A stretch of DNA of 64,000 nucleotides from Streptomyces sp. NBC_01294 (GTDB lineage Bacteria > Actinomycetota > Actinomycetes > Streptomycetales > Streptomycetaceae), in contig NZ_CP108423.1 of the NCBI RefSeq assembly GCF_035917235.1, positions 8,027,501 through 8,091,500 on the forward strand, written 5' to 3'. This document shows, one piece after another, positions 37,364-46,434 of this stretch (its first letter is position 1; every line of letters starts with the position of its first letter). Under the pieces are notes generated by a model. The model made no database searches, was not told where the DNA came from, and saw only the letters and a list, made by a program, of their open reading frames with translations. The translations under genes were made by a program, and so were the position numbers.

Positions 37364-37572
37364 CAAGTCAGGAGGCCATAGCCGTGGACGTAGCCGCGTT
37401 GGCAACACTTCTGCACGAAACCTCGGAGCGCCATGGCCCGTACGAGGCATCGGCCCCAGAGCACCACTGGTGGGACTGGTATGCCGCGTATATGGTCGCC
37501 TGTGAGAACAGCCGGACTCCCGATGAGGCGTCCGCCGACGCCGCGCACCACATGGAATCACTGCTGAAATAG
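37360..37572 (+). CDS. small partner of VOC protein
   Basis: The 70-aa acidic protein starts in an ATGA overlap with the VOC gene. It has HETSERHGPYEASAPEHHWWDWYAAYMVACENSRTPDEA; the HHWWDWYAAYM core is a recognisable conserved block in small proteins next to VOC genes. The function is unknown. Coupling implies a shared role. Confidence 0.7.
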   Translation: MTSQEAIAVDVAALATLLHETSERHGPYEASAPEHHWWDWYAAYMVACENSRTPDEASADAAHHMESLLK

Positions 37573-37665
37573 CGGCCGACCACGAGGGCGCGAGGGTGTC
37601 TCTCAGCAAGGGCATCGGCCCGCGCATGGGCCTGGCGGTCACGACGTTTGGGACGTGAGGCTTTC

Positions 37666-38262
37666 ATGACCACGCCGCGGGATCTGTTGATCGTCGCCAT
37701 GGACATTGCGGGCAGCCGCCCCATCGGACCGGGTGACCTTTCGCTCGCGCTCGCCGGAGCCGAGCTGATCGACCTGCTGGAGAGCCCGACCATCCGATTG
37801 GACGGCGGCCGCATCGTGCCGGGCCACCTGCCGCTCCCGGCGGATCGCCTCCTGGTGGAGGCCGCCGCCTCGCTCATGATGGAAGAGCCGTACGAGTCGG
37901 TCGGCGATTGGCTGTGGCGCAGGGGTGACTCCCTGGCCGGGACCTATATGGCCGCCCTCGAGGCGGAAGGGGTGGTCGCGCGGCAAGGGGGTCGTACCTT
38001 CCGAGACGGGCAGAGAGTCCTCGTCGCCTCGCCCTCCCGCCATCAGGCAGTGGAGCGCTGGGAATCCGCCGAGCCGGTCCTTGTCGGCCTGGCGGAAGGC
38101 CTGGGGATCCGTGGCGGGACCGGAGAGCCACCAGAGGTTGCGGACTATGCGGTGGCGACGGTGCTTGCCGCCGTGAACGACGCACTGCTGGAACTGGAGG
38201 CCGAACGACAGAAGCGGGGCATCGAGCAGGCTGCCTTCGACAACATCTGGCGCGGCCTCTGA
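37666..38262 (+). CDS. GPP34 family protein
   Basis: The 198-aa protein shows the GOLPH3/GPP34 pattern: TPRDLLIVAMD, LSLALAGAELIDLL, LPADRLLVEAAASLM, and DYAVATVLAAVNDALLELEAERQ. Eukaryotic GPP34 binds PI4P on Golgi membranes; bacterial members are common in Streptomyces and of unknown role. It follows the VOC pair by 93 bp on the same strand and could be in the operon. Confidence 0.8.
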   Translation: MTTPRDLLIVAMDIAGSRPIGPGDLSLALAGAELIDLLESPTIRLDGGRIVPGHLPLPADRLLVEAAASLMMEEPYESVGDWLWRRGDSLAGTYMAALEAEGVVARQGGRTFRDGQRVLVASPSRHQAVERWESAEPVLVGLAEGLGIRGGTGEPPEVADYAVATVLAAVNDALLELEAERQKRGIEQAAFDNIWRGL

Positions 38263-38407
38263 CAACCCGTGCGCCGTCCGAGGGCCCGGGTCAGCGCACG
38301 GGTCGGGTCGGCGTCTGCTGTGTATCAGCCCTCCCTGCCTTGACGGTCGAGATGGGCCGATTTGCATAGAATGCGCAATGTGTGGAGGTCGAGGAGGTGT
38401 GGCGCTC

Positions 38408-38716
38408 ATGTCAGTGCCTACTGGCATCGGCGTCAGCCATGACAGGGAATGGGTCATCCAGAACGCGAAGGGGAGAAAGCTCGTCTGTGACTCGGCGGCG
38501 GAGGCGTTCGAAGAGCTGCCTGAGTACGGCGAAGGAGCGGTCGTGCTCACCCGGCGCGTGGTACGGGGGATGTTCGTGACGAAGGTCGTCGAGGACTGGA
38601 AGCAGGTCACACCCCCCACCAGCTGGATGCTGCCCCCCCGCCAGATCGTGCGGGTCATCTCCGGGACGGCTTCTCACCAAGCCGTACGGCACGGAAACTC
38701 GCCCCATGACCACTGA
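38408..38716 (+). CDS. hypothetical protein
   Basis: The 102-aa protein starts at ATG 38408, 8 bases after GAGGAGGTG; ATG 38378 is a weaker alternative. Its sequence (REWVIQNAKGRKLVCDSAAEAFEELPEYGEGAVVLTRRV) is beta-rich and soluble, with no family recognised. Its 3' end overlaps the downstream GNAT gene by 11 bases. Confidence 0.5.
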   Translation: MSVPTGIGVSHDREWVIQNAKGRKLVCDSAAEAFEELPEYGEGAVVLTRRVVRGMFVTKVVEDWKQVTPPTSWMLPPRQIVRVISGTASHQAVRHGNSPHDH

Positions 38717-39179
38717 CTTCACCGTGCGCCCGGCCCGACCCGCCGATGCGCGCCGCCTGGCAGAACTGCGCTGGACGTTCAAGCAAGAGGACCACGAAGG
38801 GCGGCCGCCGGCTCCGGCGCGGCCCCTCGAAGAGGCAGAACACTGGATCCGCGACCGGCTCAGGGATGGCCACTGGTTGGCCTGGGTCGCGGAGACCGAA
38901 GGCGAAGTCTGCGGTCACGCCTTCCTCTGCCTGGTGGAGCGGATGCCGGAGCCCTACCTGGACAACAACCCGTACGGCTACGTCACGAACTTCTTCGTCC
39001 TGCCGTCGCAACGGAACAAGGGAGCCGGCTCGGCGCTCCTCGAGGCGCTGAAGCAGCATGCGTGCAGCGCCGGCCTCGAGGGCTTGATCGTCTGGCCGTC
39101 AGAGCGCAGCACTCCGCTCTATCAGGGCTTCGGTTTCCAGCCCCCAGAGGGGCTGTTGGAACTTCCACTCGACACCTGA
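38706..39179 (+). CDS. GNAT family N-acetyltransferase
   Basis: The 157-aa protein has VRPARPADARRLAELRW at the N-terminus, then VCGHAFLCLVERMPEP, and motif A VTNFFVLPSQRNKGAGSALLEALKQHA, ending LYQGFGFQPPEG. It is an intact acetyl-CoA-dependent acetyltransferase of unknown substrate, overlapping the hypothetical gene at its 5' side. Confidence 0.85.
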   Translation: MTTDFTVRPARPADARRLAELRWTFKQEDHEGRPPAPARPLEEAEHWIRDRLRDGHWLAWVAETEGEVCGHAFLCLVERMPEPYLDNNPYGYVTNFFVLPSQRNKGAGSALLEALKQHACSAGLEGLIVWPSERSTPLYQGFGFQPPEGLLELPLDT

Positions 39180-39456
39180 TGAGATCCATTTCCGGCGCGG
39201 GACCCCGTTGGCGGCGCCAGGCCGGCGCGGGTGCCGTCACTTCCGCGACCGGTTCTCCTCATCCAGCGACCACCTGCGTGACGAGCGCCCGCCGTGCATG
39301 CCCGTGCGGCGGACCGGCGCCGGCGAGGTTGCTCCGTCCGCCGCGCCTGCCTGGGCCGACGGAAGGAGACGCGCCGGCAGCGGCCGTGGTCCGCGGCGTG
39401 GCGTGGGACATCCCCGGAGATGCCCCGCTCGCCGAAGGAGGAGACCCCGTGCCCCC

Positions 39457-39915
39457 ATGCGCACATCACCGCCCACCAGGTCCCGAAGGAGATGGCGCGG
39501 GCGACTCGCCGTGGCCGGGGTCCTGGCCGTTGCCGCGCTCCTGTCCGCGACGCTCCCCGCGGCCGCCAACAACGGCACGATCTGGACCACGCTGCCGTCG
39601 ATGCCCGCGGCGCGTTCGGACGTGGCCTCGGCCGCCGCGACCTGCCCGCCCGGTCAGGGCGGCACCTGCGTCTACGCACTCGGTGGCCTGGCGGCAGTCG
39701 GAACGTCGGGCCACGTCTACTCGTACAACCCTGCCTCCAACATCTGGACGGCCCTGCCCTCGATGCCCACGCCCCGGGCCGGCTTCGGCGCCGCGAGCAT
39801 GCGCTGCCCGCCCGGGATCGACGGCACCTGCGTCTATGCCTCCGGCGGATACGCAGACACCGGCGTTTCAGCCACGCTCGAAGCCCTCGACCCTCCGATC
39901 CCCTCCCAGGGTTGA
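39457..39915 (+). CDS. short secreted Kelch-repeat protein, probably truncated
   Basis: The 152-aa protein has a signal peptide (RLAVAGVLAVAALLSATLPAAA) and two Kelch-like blades, each with the pattern WTTLPSMP...R, CPPGQGGTCVYALGG and CPPGIDGTCVYASGG. Functional Kelch propellers need four to seven blades, so this is probably the start of a longer gene cut at a premature stop after SATLEALDPP. GAAGGAGGAG lies 14 bases or more upstream of ATG 39457. Confidence 0.6.
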   Translation: MRTSPPTRSRRRWRGRLAVAGVLAVAALLSATLPAAANNGTIWTTLPSMPAARSDVASAAATCPPGQGGTCVYALGGLAAVGTSGHVYSYNPASNIWTALPSMPTPRAGFGAASMRCPPGIDGTCVYASGGYADTGVSATLEALDPPIPSQG

Positions 39916-40008
39916 CACGCGAGCGCCGCCGGAGTCCCCGTACGGCGGGCCCCGGCGGCGCAGTGGTGGACGGGCCGGCCCTTGCCGACCGCCGTCAGGA
40001 GTGCCGGA

Positions 40009-40613
40009 TCACTTCTCCGTGCGGCTCATGGAGGTGACGGTCAACGGCCCCAGCGGGGTTTCGTGCAGCGTGGTGAAGCCGAAGTGGCGGTAGAGGGGGA
40101 CGTTCGCCGGGTCCGCCGTGGTCAGGTAGAGGCCGTGCGGGGCGGGTGTGGTCGCCAGGACGTGGTTCAGGAGGAGGCGGCCGGCGCCGCGTCCGGTCAG
40201 GTCGGGACGGACGCCGACGAACTCCAGGGTCCAGGCCCCCGGGGGTGCGCCCCCGTCGGTGGCGTTCAGGTAGCGCAGGGTCCGGCCGAGGGCGCGCGGC
40301 CCGCAGCGCAGCCCGGTGCGGGCCGCCCAGAGGACGCGCGCGCCCGCGGCCGGGATCGCGCCCGGCGGGGTGAGGACCGCCGCCGCGAGGAGCCGCCGTC
40401 CGCGCCCACGAGCGCGGTACGGCGGGCCCCGTCGAGGCGGGCGTGGGTGCGCAGGGTGGCCCGGAACCAGTGGGTCCGTGCGCGGGCCGAGCCGCCGCAG
40501 ATCCAGGAGACGGCGGGCTCCCGGGCGAACGCGGCGGCCAGCAGGTCGGCGCAGGCGACCGGGTCGGGGTCGGTGTCGATCCGCCAGGAACGCTCCGCCC
40601 CGGCCTCAGACAT
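40009..40613 (-). CDS. GNAT family N-acetyltransferase (frameshifted)
   Basis: It starts at ATG 40613 (SEAGAERSWRIDTDPDPVACADLLAAAF). After a one-base loss near 40395 it continues as AAAVLTPPGAIPAAG, TLEFVGVRPDLTGRGAGRLLLNHVLA (acetyl-CoA motif A), and NVPLYRHFGFTTL, ending at TGA 40009-40011. The total is about 200 residues. The start overlaps the end of the upstream membrane protein gene, so they form an operon. Confidence 0.7.
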
Positions 40614-41225
40614 CCCGCCTCCGCTCCAGCGGCGCCTCGGGCACGAGGTGGCAGGACGAGCAGCTTGAGGAAGAACAGCGGCGCGAACCAGGCGAGCGCG
40701 GCGGGCACCGGCAGCCAGAACAGGTTGACCAGGACGGCCGGCCATCAACAGGGCCATCGCCACCGGCCGTTTGAGGTGCACGGGCGCGAATTCCACGACC
40801 ACCGCCCCGCCGAGCAGCAGCGCGGCGTTGGCCAGCGTCCACTTGAGGTCACCGGACAGGACGACGAGCCCCATCGCGGCGAGGTGGATCAGGTGTGCGG
40901 AGACGAACAGCAGCCGGGCGCGCCTGGCCGCGGGGTCGGCCCGGTGGTACCAACGCTTCGCGGCATTGGTGGCGTTGGTCAACACCCCGCCGATGAGGTC
41001 GAGCCCGGCCAGGGCGACCACGACGAGTTGCGCGGTGGACAGGTCGCGCGCGACCCCCGAGGTCCACAGGCCGGCGGCCAGGAGCAGGGCGCAGCCGAGG
41101 AGGCCCAGGGTCTCCACCACGGACTCGGAACGGGACTTGCCGGGGCCCATGAACCGCTCCAGGCGTCCCGCGAGGCCGGGCGGGGTGGCCGGTATCTCCC
41201 AGGAGATCTGCACGTCACCGCGCAT
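40606..41225 (-). CDS. membrane protein (frameshifted)
   Basis: This is a multi-TM protein of about 205 residues. ETLGLLGCALLLAAGLW, TAQLVVVALAGLDLIGGVLTNATNAAKRWYHR, LLFVSAHLIHLAAMGLVVL and ANAALLLGGAVVVEFAPVHLKR read in one frame, LVNLFWLPVPAALAWFAPLFFLKLLV in a second, and CHLVPEAPLERR in a third. Shifts lie near 40740 and 40655. No family name is known to me. It lies between a TetR gene and a GNAT gene on the same strand, with overlaps at both ends. Confidence 0.65.
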
Positions 41226-41871
41226 CGGTCCGGTCCTCTCCGGCAGTTGTGGCGGCCGCGGTGACTGCCCCGCCCCACAGGCCGTACAACAGGCACCACA
41301 GCTGTGCCGGGGCCTCGCCGTCCTCCGGGAAGTCCGCGGCTTCGGGGAGGACGCGCTCGGTCGTCATACGGGCCAAGGCCCAGGCGTCGGCGGCCCGGAT
41401 GACGGCCGCGGTCGCCGACACCAGCAGCCCGTGGTCCACATCGGTCCGGATCATCCCGAGCCGCTGTCCGTCCGTGACCAGGTCTCCGAACCATGCGAGC
41501 CACGGGCCGGCGTGGGTGCGCCCGATGGCGGCGTCGGCGAGGGCCAGGTCCTCGGGGTGGTCCCGCAGGTGGGCGGCGAGGGCGGCGGAGCCGCCGGCGA
41601 ACCGGGCCCGGAAGTCGGCCTCGTCGCGGGCCGGGACCCAGGGGCCGAGGGCGTCGAGCAGTCGCTCGAACACCCCGTCGAGGACCGCGGTGAGCAGGTC
41701 CTCGCGGCCGTCGAAATAGTGGTAGGCGGCGGTCTTGGAGACCCCCGCGGCTTCGATGATCTTGTTGTAGGAGGCGCCTTCGGTGCCGTGCTCGGCGAAG
41801 TGCCGGCGCGCCACGCCCAGGATGAGCTCCCGGCGCTCTGCGGGCAGGCGATCGAAACGGGGAAGAGGCAT
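41215..41871 (-). CDS. TetR-family transcriptional regulator
   Basis: The 218-aa regulator has the N-terminal HTH RRELILGVARRHFAEHGTEGASYNKIIEAAGVSKTAAYHYFDGREDLLTA and a helical ligand domain ending LWCLLYGLWGGAVTAAA. ATG 41871 sits just downstream of a perfect 15-bp inverted repeat, the likely autoregulatory operator. It overlaps the membrane protein gene by 11 bases, so regulator, membrane protein and GNAT form one operon. Confidence 0.85.
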   Translation of the reverse strand: MPLPRFDRLPAERRELILGVARRHFAEHGTEGASYNKIIEAAGVSKTAAYHYFDGREDLLTAVLDGVFERLLDALGPWVPARDEADFRARFAGGSAALAAHLRDHPEDLALADAAIGRTHAGPWLAWFGDLVTDGQRLGMIRTDVDHGLLVSATAAVIRAADAWALARMTTERVLPEAADFPEDGEAPAQLWCLLYGLWGGAVTAAATTAGEDRTDAR

Positions 41872-41882
41872 GACCGCACCGT

Positions 41883-41917
41883 ACCACCGGGGTGTACTGG
41901 TGGTACACCCCGGTGGT
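41883..41917. promoter_or_regulatory. TetR operator: 15-bp perfect inverted repeat
   Basis: ACCACCGGGGTGTAC and its exact reverse complement are separated by 5 bases (TGGTG). The palindrome lies 12 bp upstream of the TetR start and between divergent genes, the normal position for an autoregulatory TetR site. The inner core is GTGTAC-N5-GTACAC. Confidence 0.8.
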
Positions 41918-42101
41918 CCACCCGACTGTGCCCAGTAGTGCCCTGCCGATTCCGGCCGTCCGGCGGGGCCGTGCGGCGGGGCCCTGCGGCTGGTTGTGGT
42001 GGGACACAGTCGCCGAGGGCTTGGCGGCAGCACGAGCGGTAGATTTCGTCCGGGAGTGCCACGGACGGCGGCCCGGCGGTAGGTCGACGTGGAGGGGCGT
42101 C

Positions 42102-42539
42102 ATGGACTTCTTGCGCGAGGACGGCCACCGGCTGCTGCTCGGTGGTGTCGGGCTCCTCGCCCTATCGGTCTCCTTCGCACTCGCGGTGCGGACCTGCAGT
42201 CGATGGCTGTTCATCCGCAAGATGTTCAACGAAGGGCTATTTGCCGAGGGCAGAGTGCTGGATGCCTACGTGCTCCCGGGAGACCAGGGCCGGGCGGGTC
42301 TGCAGCACGCCATCGTGGGCTTCCGCGCGGTCGACGGGCGCGAGTACCGGCTCGACCTCGACACCGAACGGCGGCGGCCCCTGGGTGCGCCGATGCGACT
42401 GTGCTATCTCCCGTCGAGCCCGGAGCGAGCGGTCCTCGTCGAAGCGGGCCGGGGCGCCGTGCGCACGGTGCTGACCCTCCTGATTCTGGCGGGTCTCGGG
42501 CTGTTCGGCGTCCTCCTCGCGGTGCTGAGCCTGCTCTGA
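42102..42539 (+). CDS. DUF3592-like membrane protein
   Basis: The 145-aa protein has two TM helices (LLLGGVGLLALSVSFALAV near the start and VLTLLILAGLGLFGVLLAVLSLL at the end) flanking an extracellular SH3-like beta domain (EGRVLDAYVLPGD, HAIVGFRAVDGREYRLDLD, YLPSSPERAVLVE), as in DUF3592. GGAGG precedes ATG 42102. It is divergent from the TetR gene and may be its target. The function is unknown. Confidence 0.7.
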   Translation: MDFLREDGHRLLLGGVGLLALSVSFALAVRTCSRWLFIRKMFNEGLFAEGRVLDAYVLPGDQGRAGLQHAIVGFRAVDGREYRLDLDTERRRPLGAPMRLCYLPSSPERAVLVEAGRGAVRTVLTLLILAGLGLFGVLLAVLSLL

Positions 42540-42590
42540 ATCGAGGCCGGCGTTTCCGGCCATTTCCGAGATCCTGCTCGCCATGAAACT

Positions 42591-42626
42591 GGGTACTGTG
42601 TACTCTATTGAGAGTACGGTGTACTC
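42591..42626. promoter_or_regulatory. tandem 15-bp operators upstream of TetR gene
   Basis: GGGTACTGTGTACTC (42591-42605) and GAGTACGGTGTACTC (42612-42626) are near-identical partial palindromes 21 bp apart centre to centre, two helical turns. A GTACTCT/AGAGTAC inverted repeat bridges them. They lie 31-66 bp upstream of the TetR start at 42657, so autoregulation is likely. Confidence 0.75.
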
Positions 42627-42656
42627 AGTTTTCGTCCAGAGGAACAGGGTGATCGC

Positions 42657-43425
42657 ATGACGACGACGGACAGCTCGGGCAGCGGCGACATTTCACGCAG
42701 CCTGGAACTGCTGTGGGGTGCCGGACAGCGGCCCAGCCGCGGCCCCAAACCCGGCCTGACACTGGAGAAGATCATCGACAAGGCGGTCGCGACCGCCGAC
42801 ACCGAAGGCCTCGAAGCGGTCTCGATGCGCCGCCTGTCGACCGAACTCGGCGTCGGCACCATGTCGCTGTACCGCTACCTGCCCGGCAAGGCCGAACTCC
42901 TGGACCTGATGCTCGACCGCGTGCAGAAGGAAGCGCACGCCGCCCTCGAAGGGGCCCGCGGCTGGCGCGTTCGCGGCGCTGGAGGCCACGGCGCGCGCGG
43001 CACTGGCCCTCTACCACCGCCACCCGTGGCTGCTCCACGTCAACCAGGCACGCCCGGTGCTCGGGCCCAACGCCGTACGCCATCTGGAGCGGACTCTGGC
43101 GCGCATCAACACCATGAACGGCCTGACCGACCAGGAACTCATCTCCGTCATCGTCACCCTGGACGGATACGTCGCCGGAGTGGCCCGCACGCACGTCAAC
43201 GCCGTCGAGGCCGAGCGGCACAGCGGAATCAGCGAAGAGCAGTTCTGGCAGGCCCAGACGCCCGTGCTCTCCCGAGCCATGGCCACAGGGGAGTTCCCCC
43301 TGATGGCGGCGCTCGACGACAACGCCTTCTCGGGCGACTTCGACCACTTCGCCTTCGGCCTGGAGCGGCTCCTCGACGGCTTCGAGTCGCTGGTGGCCGC
43401 CAGGACGGCAACGCGGCCGTCCTGA
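42657..43425 (+). CDS. TetR-family regulator, TetR_C type (frameshifted)
   Basis: The N-terminus reads GLTLEKIIDKAVATADTEGLEAVSMRRLSTELGVGTMSLYRYLPGKAELLDLML, an HTH of the group with an N-terminal extension. After a shift near 42960, the C-terminal TetR_C-like domain continues (HPWLLHVNQ, LISVIVTLDGYVAGVARTHV, FAFGLERLLDGFESLV). The total is about 255 residues. The twin operators lie directly upstream. Regulators of this group usually control a drug efflux pump; none is adjacent. Confidence 0.8.
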
Positions 43426-43497
43426 AGTCCGCCTGGACCGACAACCGTTCCAGAGGAATGCCGCGGAGCCCGGACGGCCCGACCCGCTCGGCTCAGC

Positions 43498-44229
43498 TCA
43501 GGAGATGGCGTACCACTGGCTGGCCCAGCCCGTGTTGATGGTGCTCTGGGACTGCTCGGTCAGGTTCACGTTGGCCGGCAGTGAGGTCTGGCCGGTCAGG
43601 AGGGTGCTGTACCTGAGCTGCGGCGGCGTCAGGCCGGCGTTGACCGAGATGCCGGCGCCCGTGGACTTGAGGGTGAGAAGGTTCGTGGTCCAGTTCCCGT
43701 TGAGCAGGAGGGCGATGAAGTAGGTGCCGGGGGCGGCGGTGAACGGCTTGTCGAGAGCCAGCGGCTTGGCGATCGCGTCGGTCATCAGCTGGGGCGAGAT
43801 GTCCGGGGTGGTCGCGACCAGCTTGCCCTTGGCGTCGTACACGCCGAGGTAGCAGTTGGCGAGTTGGGCGTTCGGGTCGATGCCGGCCAGGCCCAGCCAG
43901 ATGTTCGACCAGGTGATCTGCTCGCGCAGGACGATCCGTACCAAGGTGACCCGCCCGCCGACCCCGGCGGCCGACTGCGCGGTGACGTGCCCCGCGTCAT
44001 TGGGGTCGCCGGTCCACGCCAACAGGTTCTGGTCCTGCGGCCGGGGTCCTTCGAACCCGGACCCACCGCTCTGCGCGGGCGCGGCGGCGGGGCCGGAGGC
44101 GGAAGCGGCAGCGCCGGAGGTCGCCGCCCCGGACCGGCTCTCGCCCGCGGTGCTGCAACCCGTCAGGACGAGCAGCGCTGCGAGCCCGACGGCGAGGCGG
44201 GTCGTGGCGGTGGTGGTGCGGGTGCGCAT
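43498..44229 (-). CDS. lipoprotein of unknown function
   Basis: The 243-aa protein has a lipoprotein signal peptide with lipobox LTGC (LAVGLAALLVLTGCSTAG), an Ala/Ser/Gly-rich linker, and a beta-rich domain (ITWSNIWLGLAGIDPNAQLANCYLGVYDAKGKL, GTYFIALLLNGNWTTN) that resembles phage tail-fibre or lectin-like sandwiches. No family is recognised. A G-rich GGGGGG precedes ATG 44229. It is divergent from the CAP-domain gene. Confidence 0.65.
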   Translation of the reverse strand: MRTRTTTATTRLAVGLAALLVLTGCSTAGESRSGAATSGAAASASGPAAAPAQSGGSGFEGPRPQDQNLLAWTGDPNDAGHVTAQSAAGVGGRVTLVRIVLREQITWSNIWLGLAGIDPNAQLANCYLGVYDAKGKLVATTPDISPQLMTDAIAKPLALDKPFTAAPGTYFIALLLNGNWTTNLLTLKSTGAGISVNAGLTPPQLRYSTLLTGQTSLPANVNLTEQSQSTINTGWASQWYAIS

Positions 44230-44374
44230 GGTCCCCCCATGAGGTGCGGATGTGCCGACGTCATGATCACACGGGCTGCCGGTGCGCACCCGACCCGGTC
44301 CGACCCGGCCCGACCGCCCTCCCGATTCACGTTGGGGTGATTGTCCCGGCTCGTCCCTGTGACGACCCTGCGGG

Positions 44375-44440
44375 CTTCCTTAAGGGACCTTGAAGAACGC
44401 CTCCAAAGCGATCTTTTCGCTGGTCACCGCCCTAGGCTCG
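44375..44440 (+). promoter_or_regulatory. promoter with direct-repeat box, CAP-domain gene
   Basis: A box CTTCCTTAAGGGACCTTGAAG (44375-44395) lies exactly 56 bp before CCTAGGCTCG (44431-44440), a -10-like element. The box contains a 10-bp direct repeat, CCTTAAGGGA / CCTTGAAGAA. The same box and 56-bp spacing occur at 46435-46500. Confidence 0.6.
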
Positions 44441-44481
44441 GTCGGACCCCCTCGTTCCCTTCTCTGTGAGGTGCTACAGGC

Positions 44482-45338
44482 ATGAGTCGCAGCCGAACTC
44501 CCGCAATGCCGTCCCGCGTCGAGGCGCGAAGGAAGAAGGCGGTGCGCACGCGCATCGTCCTGTCGCTCACCGCGGCCGCCGCTGCGGTGGCGGTCGGCGT
44601 GGCCGTGGCCGACTCCGACGGTGGTGCGCGCGTGGACCAGCGGGCCGACGGCGGCACCGGCCCGAAGTCCGGTACCGCGGCCTCCGGCGACGGGGCGGCG
44701 ACGGCAACCCCCACCGAGGCCGTCCCCACGCTCACCGCTGACGCGGCCGCCGCGCCGGGCGCGATGCCGCCCGGAACGCCCACCGGCGGCGCCACCGGAT
44801 CCGCCACCCCGCACGAAAGCCCGCGGCAGCGGAGAGCACCCCGGCCAAGCCGGCGTCGACCCAGCCGGCCAAGCCCGCACGGACGACTGCCGCGACCACC
44901 ACCGGCGAAGCGGCTCCGGAGGCTCCTCCGGCGATGCGGGCTCCACGGAACGCCGAGGTCCGCGGTCCTCGCCCTGGTCAGCTTCAAGGAGCGTGCCGCG
45001 GCCCGGGTGCGGGTCCCTTGACCGCGAACGCCAAGCTGAACGCCGCGGCGCGGGCGTGCCGGCGAGCACCGCGGCCCCGCAGTGGCGTCATGTCCCACAC
45101 CGGACCCGACGGGTCCACCATGACCAGCCGGGTGGAGGCCGCCGGATACGCGTGGTCGCGCCTGGGTGAGAACATCGCCCGGGGCCAGTCGGACGCCGAC
45201 GCGGTCATGAAGGCCTGGATGAACAGCTCCGGCCACCGGGCCAACATCCTCAACTGCGCCTTCCGGGAGATCGGCATCGGCGTCCACAAGGGCGACGGCG
45301 GCCCGTGGTGGACGCAGAACTTCGGCGCGTCGAAGTAG
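44482..45338 (+). CDS. secreted CAP-domain (SCP/PR1-like) protein (frameshifted)
   Basis: It starts at ATG 44482 with a basic N-terminus and one hydrophobic segment (IVLSLTAAAAAVAVGVAVA), followed by a Thr/Pro/Ala linker. The C-terminal CAP domain is in another frame: SGVMSHTGPDGSTMTSRVEAAGY, RLGENIARGQSDADAVMKAWMNSSGHRANILNCAFREIGIGV. Active-site-like His (MSHTG, SGHRANI) and Glu (GENIA) residues are present. Several shifts lie between 44812 and 45060. Bacterial CAP proteins are cell-surface proteins of poorly known role. Confidence 0.75.
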
Positions 45339-45754
45339 GAAACCTCCCGACCGGCAACTCCATACGATCCTGGGGAACGTGCGTCTTCGTTTCGCCGGGA
45401 TCGTCCGCCGGGAACCCCGCGCCGGCATCGGCCGCCCGGAAGGGCCGCCGAGCGGCGCACGTCCTCCGACCCGTACGCGGGCCAGGAGGACGTCGGCGTT
45501 CGGGGCCCGCCGCCAACCGCGTCGACCGTGCCGGGGATCGCCCCCCACCGCGCCGACCGCGCCCACCGATGGTCTGCCGCCCGCTGGTCTGACGCCCCCT
45601 GCCCCGGCGCCGCCCGGCGCCGCCCGGCGCCGCCCGGCGCCGCCACGCCCGCGCTGCCCTCCGTACCCGTCCCTGGACCGGTACGCGCGGCTGCGGAGGC
45701 GAGTTCCGGGGGAGGCGGTGACGGACGGCTTGACCCGTCGGCCACTATGGGGCG
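45339..45754. other. intergenic region with decamer repeat
   Basis: No gene is supported in this 416-bp stretch. Positions 45605-45644 hold four perfect copies of the decamer CGGCGCCGCC. The frames that cross it lack coding character. Confidence 0.5.
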
Positions 45755-46321
45755 GTGCCTCGAATTCCGCGCTACCTGTTCATATGGCTGTCGTGCACGG
45801 CCACCAGCGTGACCGCCGTGCTCGCCACGGTCCAGTTCGTGGTCGGCTCGACCCGGCATACGCCTCCCGTCGCGCGGTCCGCCCCGATGGTCTTCGATTC
45901 GCCCCCTGCGTGGCTGGCGGGCCAGGGCGGGTCGCCGAGCCCGCCGTCCCCCTCCGCGTCCGCCGGCGGCTCGCCCACGCCCACGGATCGGCCGTCGCCC
46001 TCGGCTTCGACGCCCACGCCCTCGAAGGCCTCGTCGGGAAGCACGCGGACCCCCTCGCGCCGAAACCCTCCGTCGACTGTCAGGAAGGCGGCCCGGGCCT
46101 GCACACCGTCCCCTCGGCAGGGCGGCAAGGTCACGGTGCGGTACGGCGGCCGCGGCGTCTGCCTGATCTCCGCGATCCCCAGCCGCGGCTTCAAGGCCAC
46201 CACGTCACAGACCGCGGACGACACCCTCACGGTCACCTTCGCCGGCGAGGACCACCGCTCCGTCATCACCGCGACGATCGTCCCGTCGGCGAAGGCCAGC
46301 GTCCGCGAGACCTCGTTCTGA
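45755..46321 (+). CDS. hypothetical secreted or membrane-anchored protein
   Basis: The 188-aa protein starts at GTG 45755 with a hydrophobic signal/anchor (LFIWLSCTATSVTAVLATVQFVVG), a long Ser/Pro/Thr linker, and a C-terminal beta domain of about 75 residues with two Cys (KAARACTPSPRQGGKVTVRYGGRGVCLISAIP), probably disulfide-linked. No family is recognised. Export next to disulfide-handling genes is notable. Confidence 0.5.
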   Translation: MPRIPRYLFIWLSCTATSVTAVLATVQFVVGSTRHTPPVARSAPMVFDSPPAWLAGQGGSPSPPSPSASAGGSPTPTDRPSPSASTPTPSKASSGSTRTPSRRNPPSTVRKAARACTPSPRQGGKVTVRYGGRGVCLISAIPSRGFKATTSQTADDTLTVTFAGEDHRSVITATIVPSAKASVRETSF

Positions 46322-46434
46322 GGGACCGGCAGATTCGGCCGGTCCGCACCACTCGGCCCTCCTGATCCCTTTTGTGGGATTCGCCTCCTTGCGTGCCCTC
46401 ATCGCCCGAGTTCCGGTGAAGCGGAAGGTGAGCT

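Noticed and set aside
38378..38407. Longer start (ATG 38378) for the hypothetical gene at 38408
   Set aside because: GAGGAGGTG is ideally spaced for ATG 38408, and the extra residues are Gly-rich without clear coding character.
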